DNA from: Bufo bufo
Lineage: Eukaryota; Chordata; Amphibia; Anura; Bufonidae
DNA length: 64,000 bases
Assembly: GCF_905171765.1 (NCBI RefSeq)
Contig: NC_053389.1
Location: 218,680,624 to 218,744,623 of the forward strand
Reading direction: 5' to 3'
A program made the translations under genes and the position numbers. The notes beneath the pieces were generated by a model. It had not been told where the DNA came from and did not search any database. It saw only the letters and a program-made list of their open reading frames with translations. Numbering within the stretch: the first letter of the stretch is position 1; each line of letters opens with the position of its first letter. Shown one piece after another: positions 44,635-54,281 of the stretch.

Positions 44635-44899
44635 CCATCCTGGAGGAGGCACAGCATTGGTAAACATTCTATGTCCTTTTGATTGTGAATGAATTCGGCT
44701 TTGCACTTGCACCTTATGTAAATCATGTGTATACTGATGGGCGATTTGTGGACGTGTTATCCGCTGTGTTTGTCCTCCAGTTGCTGTCGCCTTCTTTTCC
44801 CTGCATCTATGTCTTTTAATCATGTTTGTAAGTTATATGTAATTATGTAATAAAATGATATTTGTTTATAAGCGATCTGGCAATTATTTGTAGGTTTTT
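44625..44899. repeat. Right inverted arm of Penelope copy 2
   Basis: 275 bp starting GGGGTTGGCGCC and ending GTAGGTTTTT, the reverse complement of 39868-40142. Confidence 0.93.
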
Positions 44900-44997
44900 G
44901 TTATGGTGTGGTCCTTAGGCTTATACTGGGAACTACTTTAATTAGTACAAGATTGCCTGGTTGGGGCATATATAGGGTATTATCATAAGTAAATGGG

Positions 44998-46780
44998 GGA
45001 GGATTAATGAGGGGGTGGTTGGGTTGAGGGTGAAGAAAATCATTGGGATTGGGAAGATTTCATTGAGCAAATGATATAAGATTAAAAATGGATGTTGGGC
45101 CAGTATCAGCATCACCAAAACCTGGACTTCTGGGGCTTATGGTGCCTGAAGAATCGTTCATCCCCTCATCTCAAGACATTGAGCGTGTCTCTAAAGATGT
45201 CTCAGAAACAATGTTTACACTGGACAGAATAAGAAATGATGGAGAAAAGTTGGAGGGAGAAATCTTTCCAGCTCATCCTGAGGCTGGAGAGTCCTTAGAA
45301 CTTCCTATAGTGCCCTGCATCAGTTATTTATCATGTCCTGCAGCCCACTGCGGGAGGCCCCAGGCACAATCTGTCTATTTAGCTCCTGGGATTTCAAGGT
45401 TCTGTTACATGGATCTGGCACCTCATCCTAGAGCTGAAAAGTTTCCTCCTCACAAGAAGCTTCAGAAAACTTGTAGATGATCTGCCGCAGAGCAGTCGTA
45501 TAATCAACCGCCTGCGTCTCTCCTCCACCCAGGAAGAAAGGCAGCTGATGAAAGCACAGGTTCTTCTTTGTGTGTGTGATCCAAGTTTTCATCTGCTCCC
45601 TTCTGCCTGTAGAATGAGGGACAACAGGGGAGTAGGCCACAAACCTTAAGTCCCTGCGCTCCCTCCTGAAAGCCGAGTGCCAAAATCAAAGAGAATGCAG
45701 GTGACAGAACCTCCCCGGCTGTCAGCCATTGTAGATTCTCGCTTTAGGTCACACGTTCACTGCACTCGGCATCACACACTCTGCGCTTCTAATGTAACAT
45801 TTATGGGTTTTATCTTCTTCCTGAGATCTTGAAACCACATTGTGACTTCAGTCGTGACAGTAATTTACAACAAATATTGAATAGAACCCGCTGTGCTGTG
45901 CTGAATGTCGATGTGCTGCCTGCAAACCTTGTGAGGAGGATGAGGGTGATGATGGTGATGATGAGGGTAACAACTCACAATCAACAGGCCAAAAAAAACT
46001 AGAGCAGAATCTGAAGAAACAAATATACAAATAACAGCAAGGCTCATGATTTCATGACGAGGCACAGTTAATGAGATAACTGGTTCATAGTATATTATAA
46101 CCCCTGAGATATGATCCACAGTATAGTAATAGAATCAGATACAATGTAACACAAAGACCCTGACCACCGGAGTATACAATCTACAGGAGCCCAATGAAGA
46201 CAAGATAAAATAGCAAAAATATCAGAAGATAAATCGCCAAATACTGCAGTTAAATTTAATGTCAGTAAGCAGAGGTGAAACATTTTTTGCATTAAACCAT
46301 GAACCAAAATTAGGAACGTCTTCATGACACTTACTGTAGTCACTATGTAAGCTCCAGTCACCAGAAGATGCTACTCTGTCAGCCATATTTGTCCTTTCTC
46401 AAACCCTCTGTAAATTCCCTTAAACAATCCGATTCTCTCCTGGCCACAAGTTGTAGCTCTAGGTGTGACTGGCGTATATGAAATGATATAACAGCAAAAT
46501 GGTGGCTGCAGCTTTGAATGTGACCGGAGTACAAGAGATGATGCAGCAGCAGAATTGTGACTGCAGCTCTGACTGCTACTTATTGTAGATATTGTAGATA
46601 CATAAGTGGTTAAGCAACAAATATATTGATGCTTACATCACATAGAGGAAGGTTCTGGAATCCTACAGGAAAAAGAGGAAAACACTACAATAAGACCATT
46701 AGCCTTTTAGCAGAGCGCCTCCTACTGGCTTCGCTAGAACCTCTGTTTTGCCCTGGTGGTTGGTGGATTAGGATTTTAAA
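44998..46780. other. Apparently low-copy noncoding DNA
   Basis: A 130-residue frame at 45088-45480 has no recognisable domain and I cannot support it as a gene, although its composition is unusually protein-like. A GATGATGGT microsatellite lies at 45938-45968. No repeat ends were found. Confidence 0.4.
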
Positions 46781-46789
46781 GAATGGAGA

Positions 46790-47080
46790 TTATCGGCAGC
46801 CCGCTGCCTTATTGCCCGCTTCTGGAAACAATCTGAACCCCCAAAAGTCTCCGACCTATATGCTAAGGTGACAGAGATCCGGACCCTGGAATACATGACT
46901 GCTGTCTTCCAGGATAAAGTGGATCTATTCCATGCCATTTGGGATGTGTGGGACAATTATTGGGCTAATAGACAACCATGGGATGTACCCAAGAGGACTA
47001 TGTTACCCCCTCCCCCTGATGTGTCTTTGTCTGTATTGTCGAAATGTTTATTTTCTCTGTTGTTACATTCTTTACGATAG
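46790..47080 (+). pseudogene. L1-type LINE ORF2, C-terminal fragment
   Basis: Reading from AARCLIARFWK through LEYMTAVFQDKVDLFHAIWD to RTMLPPPPDV, the frame matches the extreme C-terminus of vertebrate L1 ORF2: the basic ALIA patch, the WxxWDNY block and the terminal hydrophobic tail. It is 5' truncated, as most L1 copies are. L1 enzymes are the usual source of processed pseudogenes like the one at 48506. Confidence 0.7.
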
Positions 47081-47221
47081 TGATCCTCTGATAGGATTCA
47101 ATGTGGATTATACCCACCCTAACAGATTTATATAGCTAGTAGCTACCTCCTCAGGAATGTTCTTCTAAGGCTGGGTTCACACAGGCGTTGTGGGAAAAGA
47201 TGCGTATGCGTTGCGATTTTT

Positions 47222-47349
47222 CCTGGGAGGAAAAGGACCTTTGGTGATGTCACTGCACTCATCATATAGTCCATCACATGGACCATTACCATGGTGATGG
47301 ACCATGTGATGAGCGCAGCGACGTCACCAAAGGTCCTTTTCCTCCCAGG
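47222..47349. repeat. 128-bp palindrome within a MITE-like repeat
   Basis: CCTGGGAGGAAAAGGACCTT begins the left arm and is matched at the right end. The arms of about 60 bp stay complementary to a short centre at ACCATTACCATGG, with about five mismatches. It lies in a repeat opening GGCTGGGTTCACACAGGC (47170). A separate end-like GGTGACAGGTTCCCTTTAA follows at 47582-47600. Confidence 0.85.
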
Positions 47350-47750
47350 TCCTCAAAGAAGAAGAAAGAAGACGAGCTGGGCTGCGTGAACAAGTGGATG
47401 AGGTGAGTTTAATATTTTTTATTTATTTTTTAACCCCTCCATCCCTAATTTACTTAGCATTCTCTATTAAGAATAGTTTTTTTTACACACTAAAAGCACA
47501 CAGAGCTATGGGGACTGGGTATTGCGGATGTGCTAGTGGCGATCTAGCAGCCCATGTCCTCAGCTCTATACCCAAAATCCCGGTGACAGGTTCCCTTTAA
47601 AAGATTATCAGTTTGCTGTCTTTATCCAAAGAGCACCTGGTGCAGGGTCCTTACTGCACTATAGAGTCAGACACCACTCTGCAACGAGGGCCTGTGCAGT
47701 GGACCGCATTGGAGGCACAAGGGAAGAGAACGAGTGTGGCAGAATGGTGG

Positions 47751-48478
47751 TGTCACAATGGTGGCTGTTCTACTGTAGCAGGGGGTGCATGTATTCTCCT
47801 GGTGCACACCCTGGTTGCGGCCTTCTGCTAGGTAGAAGGTGGGGTGCAATGGTTTTAAGAAGGTGGGGTGCAAAGCCAGGAAACTAGACAACTTGGGGTG
47901 GGTAGTGAAGTTCAACAAATAACAGAAGTCTTTACTGAAGAATCAGTTTTTAACAATCGTCCAGATAAAATGTAGAAACAGTCCTTAAACAGTCCTAATA
48001 GGTTCTGGGCTCAATCAAGAGGATTATTTCCAGGTCCCCTTAAGATGCACTTTCTTGTATCAGACTTTCCTACACTACAATCCAGCCTGTAGGAGCAATT
48101 CTCACAAAACTTGTCTACTGTTCCCACATCGGGGTGTATGCCCTAAGGCAGAAATGCAATCTGTCACAATGGTATGACTGAGAGCCAGAGGCCTTTTCTT
48201 GGCTGCTCAACCTTCTCAATGGTTCTTTTTTACACTCAGTCTCGTGGGTTCATTGAGGTCCTCCACAGGTCTCTAAATGCTGACTGTGTATGCCACAGGA
48301 CGGCAGTTTCTCTAGGCTGCTCACACTGCCAACATCTACCTCAGACTAACTCACTCCACAGGAAGGAGCCAAGCTCAGGGACTAAGGCCCAGCCATTCCT
48401 GGATACAGTAGTGCCACCTGGGATTACTCCAACAATTCAGCCAGAAGGTACCTGCAATTCACATAACATAGTATAACA
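47751..48478 (-). repeat. Possible LTR remnant
   Basis: TGTCACAATGG at the left and GTATAACA at the right give TG...CA ends. The GAAGTTCAACAAATAACAGA block resembles the GAAGTTGAATAGCCG region of the solo LTR at 36299. No target duplication or partner LTR is seen. Confidence 0.3.
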
Positions 48479-48505
48479 CCTTATAATACATTAGAAAATA
48501 TTTAA

Positions 48506-50292
48506 ACTTAATTTTTTTTATTATTTAAAATTTGTAAAAGTTGTCTTTTACACACATTGAAAAAAAAAGACAGAACACATTAAAAATGTAAAGAATTTCT
48601 AACAGGTAAATTTACATAGTAGATCAGGACAACTCAGTCACAGATACAAGCAGCTAGTGAAGACTGCACCCGCAGCCTCAATAAATACATGACAGCCTTC
48701 ATAGCTCACTATTGCCTGAAAGATACAGATCTCATCCACAGGCTCTTCTTACACTTCAGCAGGCCATCACTCTCTCTCAGGCCTCACAGGGAATCAGGAA
48801 TTACTAGATTTCATGATGTGATGAACATTCTGTAGCGTGGAGCACCCTTTTCAAGTCACTGAGTCTTGCCAGAGTTGTTCTCTGCCTTAGAGGGGTGCTT
48901 GGTGGAGTTCTGCACAATCCAGGGGTGTTCAAGTACATCCTTTAGAGGCAGCCTGTGGCTGGGGTTGTGCTTCAGCAGTTTAGAGATGAGGTCTCTGCCC
49001 CCCTCCGAGACATAAGGAGGGTATCGAAACTCCACCTTTGAAATTCTGCGGTATGTTTCCTGGTGCGTTTCAGCTTCAAAGGGAGGCTTCCCGACCAGAA
49101 ACCCGTAGCAGAGAACGCCGGGACTCTACAGGTCAACCTTTTCGTCATGCATTCGACCCTCAATCATTTCAGGGGGCAGGTAGTCCAAGGTTCCACACAG
49201 CGTGGTCCTCCTGAAAAATGAGGAATGCACTGACCACCCAAAGTCTGCAATCTTCAGCTCCCGTTGGACCCCAGGAGGAGATTCTCAGGCTTGATGTCCC
49301 TGTGTATCACTTTTTTGGAGTGACAATAGAGAAGTGCATCTGCCAGCTCAGTGGCAGATTTCTTGTCATCAAATTTTGTGCACCTCTGAAAATCCCTGTA
49401 CAGCTCCCCACGGGGGGTATAATCCAAGATAAGGTAGACTCTTGTGGCATCGTGAAAATAACCATAAAGCCTGAGAATGTTTGGATGCCTCAAGTGAGAC
49501 TGTATTTCCACCTATCTGCGTAGCTGATGCTCCACCCCAGCTTTCTCCAGCTGGGACTTGAATAGAACCTTCAGTGCCAGGATGAATTTACTCTGCTTCT
49601 CCCGAGCCAATAACACCTTGCCCAACTTTCCTTTTCCTAAAGGACGTCCAATCTCAAAGTCTTCAAGACACCACAAAGTCTTCAAGACTTATTTTTACCC
49701 TCTTCCTTGGAAACGGGTGTGGCCGGAGCCATGTTCTGTTCAGCAGCCTTCTTTTCTACATCTGGTCCCACTGAGCTACTGGTCAGTGTTGGGTCCTTGT
49801 TCTCATTCACCAGCTGTGGTTTGCATGGATGTTGTATGGGAGCAGTAGGCTTTGGTTGAGTCTGATTGGTCGGCAGTGCAGTCTGTTGCTTCTGATTGGG
49901 TACCAAAGGCTTTTGAATCGGGACTCTCTGTGGCATGTTGGATGAGGAGAGAATTCTCTGTGGAGCCGTGCCATTTCCAGCTTGCTTTCCCTGGGTGGCA
50001 TGTTGCTAGGTAGCTGAAATACTTTTTGGTCCATCAGCAATAGAGGTCAAGCACATTACAGCCAGAAAATCTGTGGTTCTCTTTGGCTGATCGCTGATCC
50101 ATAGTGTCCTCTCTTAGCGCAGGGAAAGCCAAGCAGGACACGTCTCAGTACACACAGGAACTGTCCTCCTCACATAGAGCGGTTTGTTACAAGCAATGAG
50201 GCCTTCTTCTTCCTCCGACCCCCCGGGGCCTCGTTCACTCCACACCCCACATCCACCAACCACTCGCCTCCTAAGCGATTCAAAACCTCCCC
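48506..50292 (-). pseudogene. AURKA: Aurora kinase A processed pseudogene
   Basis: An intronless, near full-length retrocopy. TACATTAGAAAATATTTAA is duplicated at both ends (48487-48505 and 50293-50311), and the 3' side carries AATAAA followed by an A-tract. From the 5' end the remnant reads an Aurora-A-like N-terminus (MPQRVPIQKPLVPNQKQQ), then [12 protein letters not shown] glycine-loop sequence, [20 protein letters not shown], and the catalytic loop [17 protein letters not shown]. After frame breaks it continues through the activation-segment and C-lobe region to [19 protein letters not shown] sequence near 48900. Multiple frameshifts and stops (after NKS at 49682, after NGS near 49254) rule out a kinase product. 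The long N-terminal extension distinguishes Aurora A from B or C. Confidence 0.92.
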
Positions 50293-50311
50293 TACATTAG
50301 AAAATATTTAA

Positions 50312-50868
50312 CATATGAAACCCTATCATTTTCAGGGGCCTAATGGGTCATTGCACCTGGACACTACCCTGCACCAGGGGTCCATAAAATACTGTGCACC
50401 AGGCACCCAGATACCACCCTGCACCACTGTGGGGCCCTCAGTCGCATCTAGCGACTGATTCTCCAGAAGTTTCTTTTGTTCATTTTTTTATGTTGCACAG
50501 ATAGTTAACTCCAGAGAGGCAACTGCAGATACAAGGCTTCAGGACAATAAATTGGACAGGACACAAAGCTGCGGCATTTGTTTTCCTCGACATTGGGATG
50601 ATGGATAGTGACAGCATTAGAGATGATATCTGACACATCCTTGGCTGTGTGACTTACGGCTTCACTTTCACCAAGTGCGCAAATTGTTGTTTTAATAGAA
50701 AGCGAATTTCTACCAACATTATACACTCTGGGCCATCACCTCTCCTGAGTAAAAAGTGACCCCACCCACTACTCTCATCATACTCTGTTATCTCTGACCC
50801 CAGCACATGCGCATTGTAATGTTTGCATAAACCCCTTCATATAAGAATCATAAATACCTCAAGCAACC
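50312..50868. other. Unassigned spacer
   Basis: It contains repeated GCACC and CTGCACCA words (50350-50430), but no gene or clear repeat end. Confidence 0.4.
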
Positions 50869-51520
50869 TGTCACGAGGGTATCGAGAACCACGCCTGACT
50901 CCGTTATACCGGGGGTCAGGAAGTCGCAGCGGTTGGCTGCACGCTCTATTTAGGATAGGGCTGTTTTCCTTATGGTAGCTTTCTGGGTTTGCTTTGCAAA
51001 CCCTTTTGGCTCACTCAGGGATCCGTAGCTCTTTCTCCTCAGCTGTTCCTTGTCCAGCACTCCCAATCCTCCTTATATTCCTCTCTCACACTTCTCTGGT
51101 TGCCAGAGATAGAACTTCCTGCCTGGACATCTATTCTGACCTTCTGGAGCTGTGTTGCTGCGTTTTCTGGTAGTTGGTCCAGAACGCTACCCTCCGGATC
51201 CCTGTTGGACCTTTGTGGTCTATTGTGATCGCCCACCTGGGTGTATGTGTTTGTCTGTTTTGTCTGTCCTCTCCCTGGTGTTTCCCTCTTAGTGATAGTG
51301 GTGCGGACTAGCGATCCCACCGGCCCGTTCACTATCTAGGGCTTATTTTAGGGAAAGCCAGGGTTTAGGCACGTGATCGCCGCACGGGTGAGGAACCCGT
51401 CTAGGGACGTCAGGGCAGTCAGGTGCCAGCCGCAAGGAGAGTTAGGGGTCACCACCTTTCCCTCTCCCTTGGGCAGGGCTTTCCCTTTTTTCCTCCCTGT
51501 GCGTGACGTAGGTCATTACA
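50869..51520 (+). repeat. 5' LTR of gypsy copy 2
   Basis: Begins TGTCACGAGGG and ends GGTCATTACA, 652 bp. Gag starts 69 bases later. Length and ends agree with the copy 1 LTR. Confidence 0.72.
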
Positions 51521-51589
51521 TTATCTCTGGCCATTATTTTGTGTAGGTAAAAAAAATAATAATTTTTTTTTACCTACTTAGAATCCAGT

Positions 51590-51749
51590 ATGGATCAAAT
51601 TGCTGCTCTGTCCAAACAATTTCATGGCCTGTCTTTTGAGGTGGCAGGATTGAAGGCGTCGGTCCTCCAGCAACAGCAGCGATTGCAACTGACCGCAAGC
51701 CCAGCGGTTGCTACTGGTAACCAGGTTGTTGCGGAACCCAAGGTCCCTC
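51590..51749 (+). pseudogene. Gag N-terminus, gypsy copy 2
   Basis: MDQIAALSKQFHGLSFEVAG opens a coiled-coil-like region with QQQQ and matches the start of copy 1 Gag (LSLEVADL). It reaches VAEPKVP, where the hAT-like element interrupts. The residues after that point come from the insert. Confidence 0.88.
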
Positions 51750-51894
51750 CAGGGCCGGTGCAAGGATTTTTGCCGCCCTAGGCAAGATAAAAATTGCCGC
51801 CCCCCCTTATCAGATAATCTGCCCATATCATGACATCACATATGTTCCACCCCTTTCTCAGCTTTTAAAGAAAAAGAACTGCTATGTTTCCCTT

Positions 51895-52195
51895 ATGGTT
51901 AATCCAGCTTCTTGTAGCTGTCTTTTTTTGCGGAACGGAATTGCGGATCCATACATTTCTATGGGGCCGCATGACGTGCGGCCCCGATCCGGAATTGCGG
52001 ATCCGCAATTCCGATCCGGAAAAAAATAGAACATGTCCTATTCTTGTCTGCAATAGCGGACAAGAATAGGCATATTCTGTTAGTGCCGGCAATGTGCGGT
52101 CCGCAAAATGCGGAACGCACATGGCTGCTGTCCGTGTTTTGCGGATCCGTGGATCCGCAAAACACACATGGATGTGTGAATGGACCCTAAATGTG
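51895..52195. repeat. Fragment of the GCGGATCCGC MITE family with nested palindromes
   Basis: Words such as TTGCGGATCCGCAA and TTTTGCGGATCCG, and an end GTGTGAATGGACCCTAAA, relate it to the MITE at 35046-35369. Perfect hairpins include GGGGCCGCA-TGACG-TGCGGCCCC (51962-51984) and CCTATTCTTGTC-TGCAATAGCG-GACAAGAATAGG (52037-52070). Confidence 0.7.
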
Positions 52196-52329
52196 AGGTA
52201 AATTAGTTTCCAATGTAGTATTAATAACTAAACAATTAAATAATAAACATATTGCATTGTCTACTTACCACCAGGACAATAAGATGATCTGGTCTCTGGC
52301 TGCAGTCTGGCTCTTGGTCTGGCTCTGGG

Positions 52330-52800
52330 GACTTCCTTGTCACTCTCTTCTCCCCCACTCCCTCCCTTGTCACTCTCATTATTCCACCCCGGCACCGCCC
52401 TCCCTTGTCACTCTCATTATTCCACCCCCCCCCCTCCCTTGTCACTCTCATTATTCCACCCCCTCCATTGTCACTCTCATTATTCCCCCCCTCCCTTGTC
52501 AATGTCATTATTCCCCCCCTCCCTTGTCAATATCATTATTCCCCCCCCTTGTCAATGTCATTATCCCCCCCCTCCCTTGTCAATGTCATTATTCCCCCCC
52601 CCCTCCCTTGTCAATGTCATTATTCCCCCCCCTCCCTTGTCAATGTCATTATTCCCCCCCCTCCCTTGTCAATGTCATTATTCCCCCCCCTCCCTTGTCA
52701 ATCTCATTAGTCCCCCCCTCCCTTGTCAATCTCATTAGTCCCCCCCCTCCCTTGTCAATCTCAATAGTCCCCCCCTCCCTTGTCAATCTCATTATTCCCC
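52330..52800. repeat. C-rich minisatellite, unit about 26 bp
   Basis: About 17 copies of CCCTTGTCAATGTCATTATT plus a CCCCCC run, with point variants (CACTCTC for CAATGTC in the left units). Three plus-strand frames with Pro-Leu-Ser repeats span it only because the unit lacks stops. The minus strand presents regularly spaced G runs. Confidence 0.95.
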
Positions 52801-52816
52801 CCACACACACACCTCT

Positions 52817-52987
52817 AATGTAGCGTGGCCGAGCTCTCTTCGGTCCGCGGTACAGGAGCATTTGTTTCCTGTACCCGGCCGGACTGACCGGAAGTGCACA
52901 CTAAGTGAGCACTTCCTATCAGTCCGGCCGGGTACAGGAAACAAAAGCTCCTACCGCGGACCGAAGAGAGCTCGGCCACGCTACATT
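52817..52987. repeat. 171-bp inverted repeat
   Basis: AATGTAGCGTGGCCGAGCTC at the left is matched in reverse at the right end. The arms of about 75 bp stay complementary through GTTTCCTGTACCCGGCCGGA, with a short centre. It is part of the hAT-like insert. Confidence 0.93.
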
Positions 52988-53046
52988 AACAAAAGCACAG
53001 AGCTGACACACAGCAGGCGCAGGCTGCGCAGCAATGAGCCGGCGGC

Positions 53047-53120
53047 CGGAGATTTAAATTAGAGCGGCAAGCGCTCAGGACTCCGTCCTGAGCGCCTGCC
53101 GCTCTAATTTGAATCTCCGG
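53047..53120. repeat. 74-bp inverted repeat
   Basis: Arms CCGGAGATT...GCGCTCAGGAC and GTCCTGAGCGC...AATCTCCGG are separated by TCC. It is another hairpin within the hAT-like insert. Confidence 0.9.
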
Positions 53121-53278
53121 CTCCTCCGGAGATTCAGGAGGCGCAGCATGAGGGGCGCCGCCGGCCGAACTTATATAAGCAATTTTATTTTTATTTTTTT
53201 ACACCGCAACGGGCGCCCCCTGCTAAATGGCGCCCTAGGCGACTGCCTAAGTCGACTTACTGGGTCCCTGGGTCCCTC

Positions 53279-53979
53279 TCCCTGACAGATTTTCTGGGGG
53301 AAGGGACAAGTTTTTGACATTCCGTGAGGCCTGTAAGTTATATTTTAAACTGCGCCCTTACTCCTCTGGTAATGAAGATCAGCGGGTGGGGGTTGTTATT
53401 TCCCTGCTGCAGGGGGACCCGCAGTCCTGGGCGTTCTCTTTACCTACTGATTCCCAGGCTCTTCGGTCAGTGGATGAGTTTTTCGGGGCCTTGGGTCTCA
53501 TATATGACGACCCTGACCGAGTCGCACTGGCTGAATCAAGATTACGGAGACTCTTACAAGGAGAGCGGCCGGTAGAGGAGTATTGCTCTGAATTCCGTAG
53601 GTGGGCTACGGATACCCAATGGAACGACCCGGCTCTCAGGAGTCAGTTCTGCTCTGGGTTATCCGAAAGGGTTAAGGATGCGCTTGCATTATATGAGACC
53701 CCCTTTTCCCTTGATGCGGTTATGTCCCTTTCTATCCGTATAGATAGACGCCTTAGGGACAGGTTGAAAAAACCGGAGCAATTGGTAACCCCTCCCAAGC
53801 AGCAGTTAGTCTGTACGGACTTAGACGAGCCTATGCAGCTAGGAGGAACTACTCGTCAGGTCCGTCCTCCTGAGGCAAGCCGTAGGCGTGGGGTTTGTTT
53901 TTTTCGTGGGGAGAGGGGTCATTTCATTAATGTCTGTCCTTCTTTCCTCAGAAACAAAAGACCGTCGGAAAACTACTAA
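53279..53979 (+). pseudogene. Gag C-terminal part, gypsy copy 2
   Basis: It continues after the hAT insert with LTFREACKLYFKLRPYSSGN, then IYDDPDRVALAESRLRRL and EEYCSEFRRW, as in copy 1. The zinc knuckle reads CFFRGERGHFINVC. The second cysteine is Arg, so the CCHC is damaged. The frame ends at 53979 and the protease continues in another frame, so a frameshift separates them. Confidence 0.9.
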
Positions 53980-53990
53980 CCCCAGGCTGT

Positions 53991-54281
53991 GTGGAGGATG
54001 TCAGCCGGGGGGTATACGTTTCCTCCATACGTACATCGCAATTTGTGTTGCCAGCGGTTATTATTTTTGGTGATAAGACGGAGACTATTTCTTTCTTTCT
54101 AGACAGTGGAGCAGGGGTAAATTTGATAGATGCCCATTTTGCCCGCACTTTGGGTTTGTCTCTCTGTACGTTACAGAGACCCATTCCCATATTCGCTATT
54201 GATTCTGCTCCTCTGTCTCAGAGAAACCTCACCCACATTGTTCATAATTTACACCTTCGGTTAGGGGACCACCATAACTAG
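53991..54281 (+). pseudogene. Protease, gypsy copy 2, ends at an in-frame TAG
   Basis: An aspartic protease domain with active-site FLDSGAGVNLIDAHF near residue 37. The TAG at 54279-54281 lies in the same frame as the RT that follows and falls where copy 1 reads through (VEDISCFVL). It is best explained as a nonsense mutation. Confidence 0.9.

Larger units (their letters stand above)
39868..44983 (+). mobile_element. Penelope-like retroelement, copy 2, nearly complete
   Basis: CATAAGTAAATGGG flanks both sides (39854-39867 and 44984-44997), a 14-bp target duplication. In order: a 275-bp inverted arm (39868-40142), two partial linker-endonuclease copies (40143-40878), the coding body with N-terminal region, RT and GIY-YIG endonuclease (40879-43305), a 3' untranslated region, a hammerhead-like motif, the second arm (44625-44899) and an 84-bp tail. 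Several frameshifts disable the ORF. The repeated 3' segment upstream of the body is the pseudo-LTR organisation typical of this class. Confidence 0.92.
51750..53270. mobile_element. hAT-like non-autonomous element inside gag
   Basis: A perfect 8-bp duplication GGTCCCTC flanks it (51742-51749 and 53271-53278). The ends are CAGGGCCGGTGCAAGG and, reversed, CAGGGACCCAGTAAG. CAGGG ends with an 8-bp duplication are the hAT signature. GCCGCCCTAGGCAA near the left is echoed by GCGCCCTAGGCGACTGCC at the right. The 1.5-kb interior has no transposase. It is built of palindromes, a MITE fragment and a C-rich minisatellite. Confidence 0.88.

Noticed and set aside
45088..45480. 130-residue ORF as a host exon or gene
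   Set aside because: No domain, splice signals or homologue recognised; a chance frame cannot be excluded.
47582..47603. A complete TTAA MITE ending here
   Set aside because: Only one end-like GGTGACAGGTTCCCTTTAA was found; no matching left terminus with TTAA could be identified.
48506..50292. A functional kinase gene
   Set aside because: Frameshifts, stops, lack of introns and a flanking target duplication show a processed pseudogene.
52257..52861. Pro-, Leu- and Ser-rich frames of 100-188 residues and a Gly-rich reverse frame
   Set aside because: They track the 26-bp C-rich minisatellite in all three phases; there is no start context, domain or non-repeat sequence.
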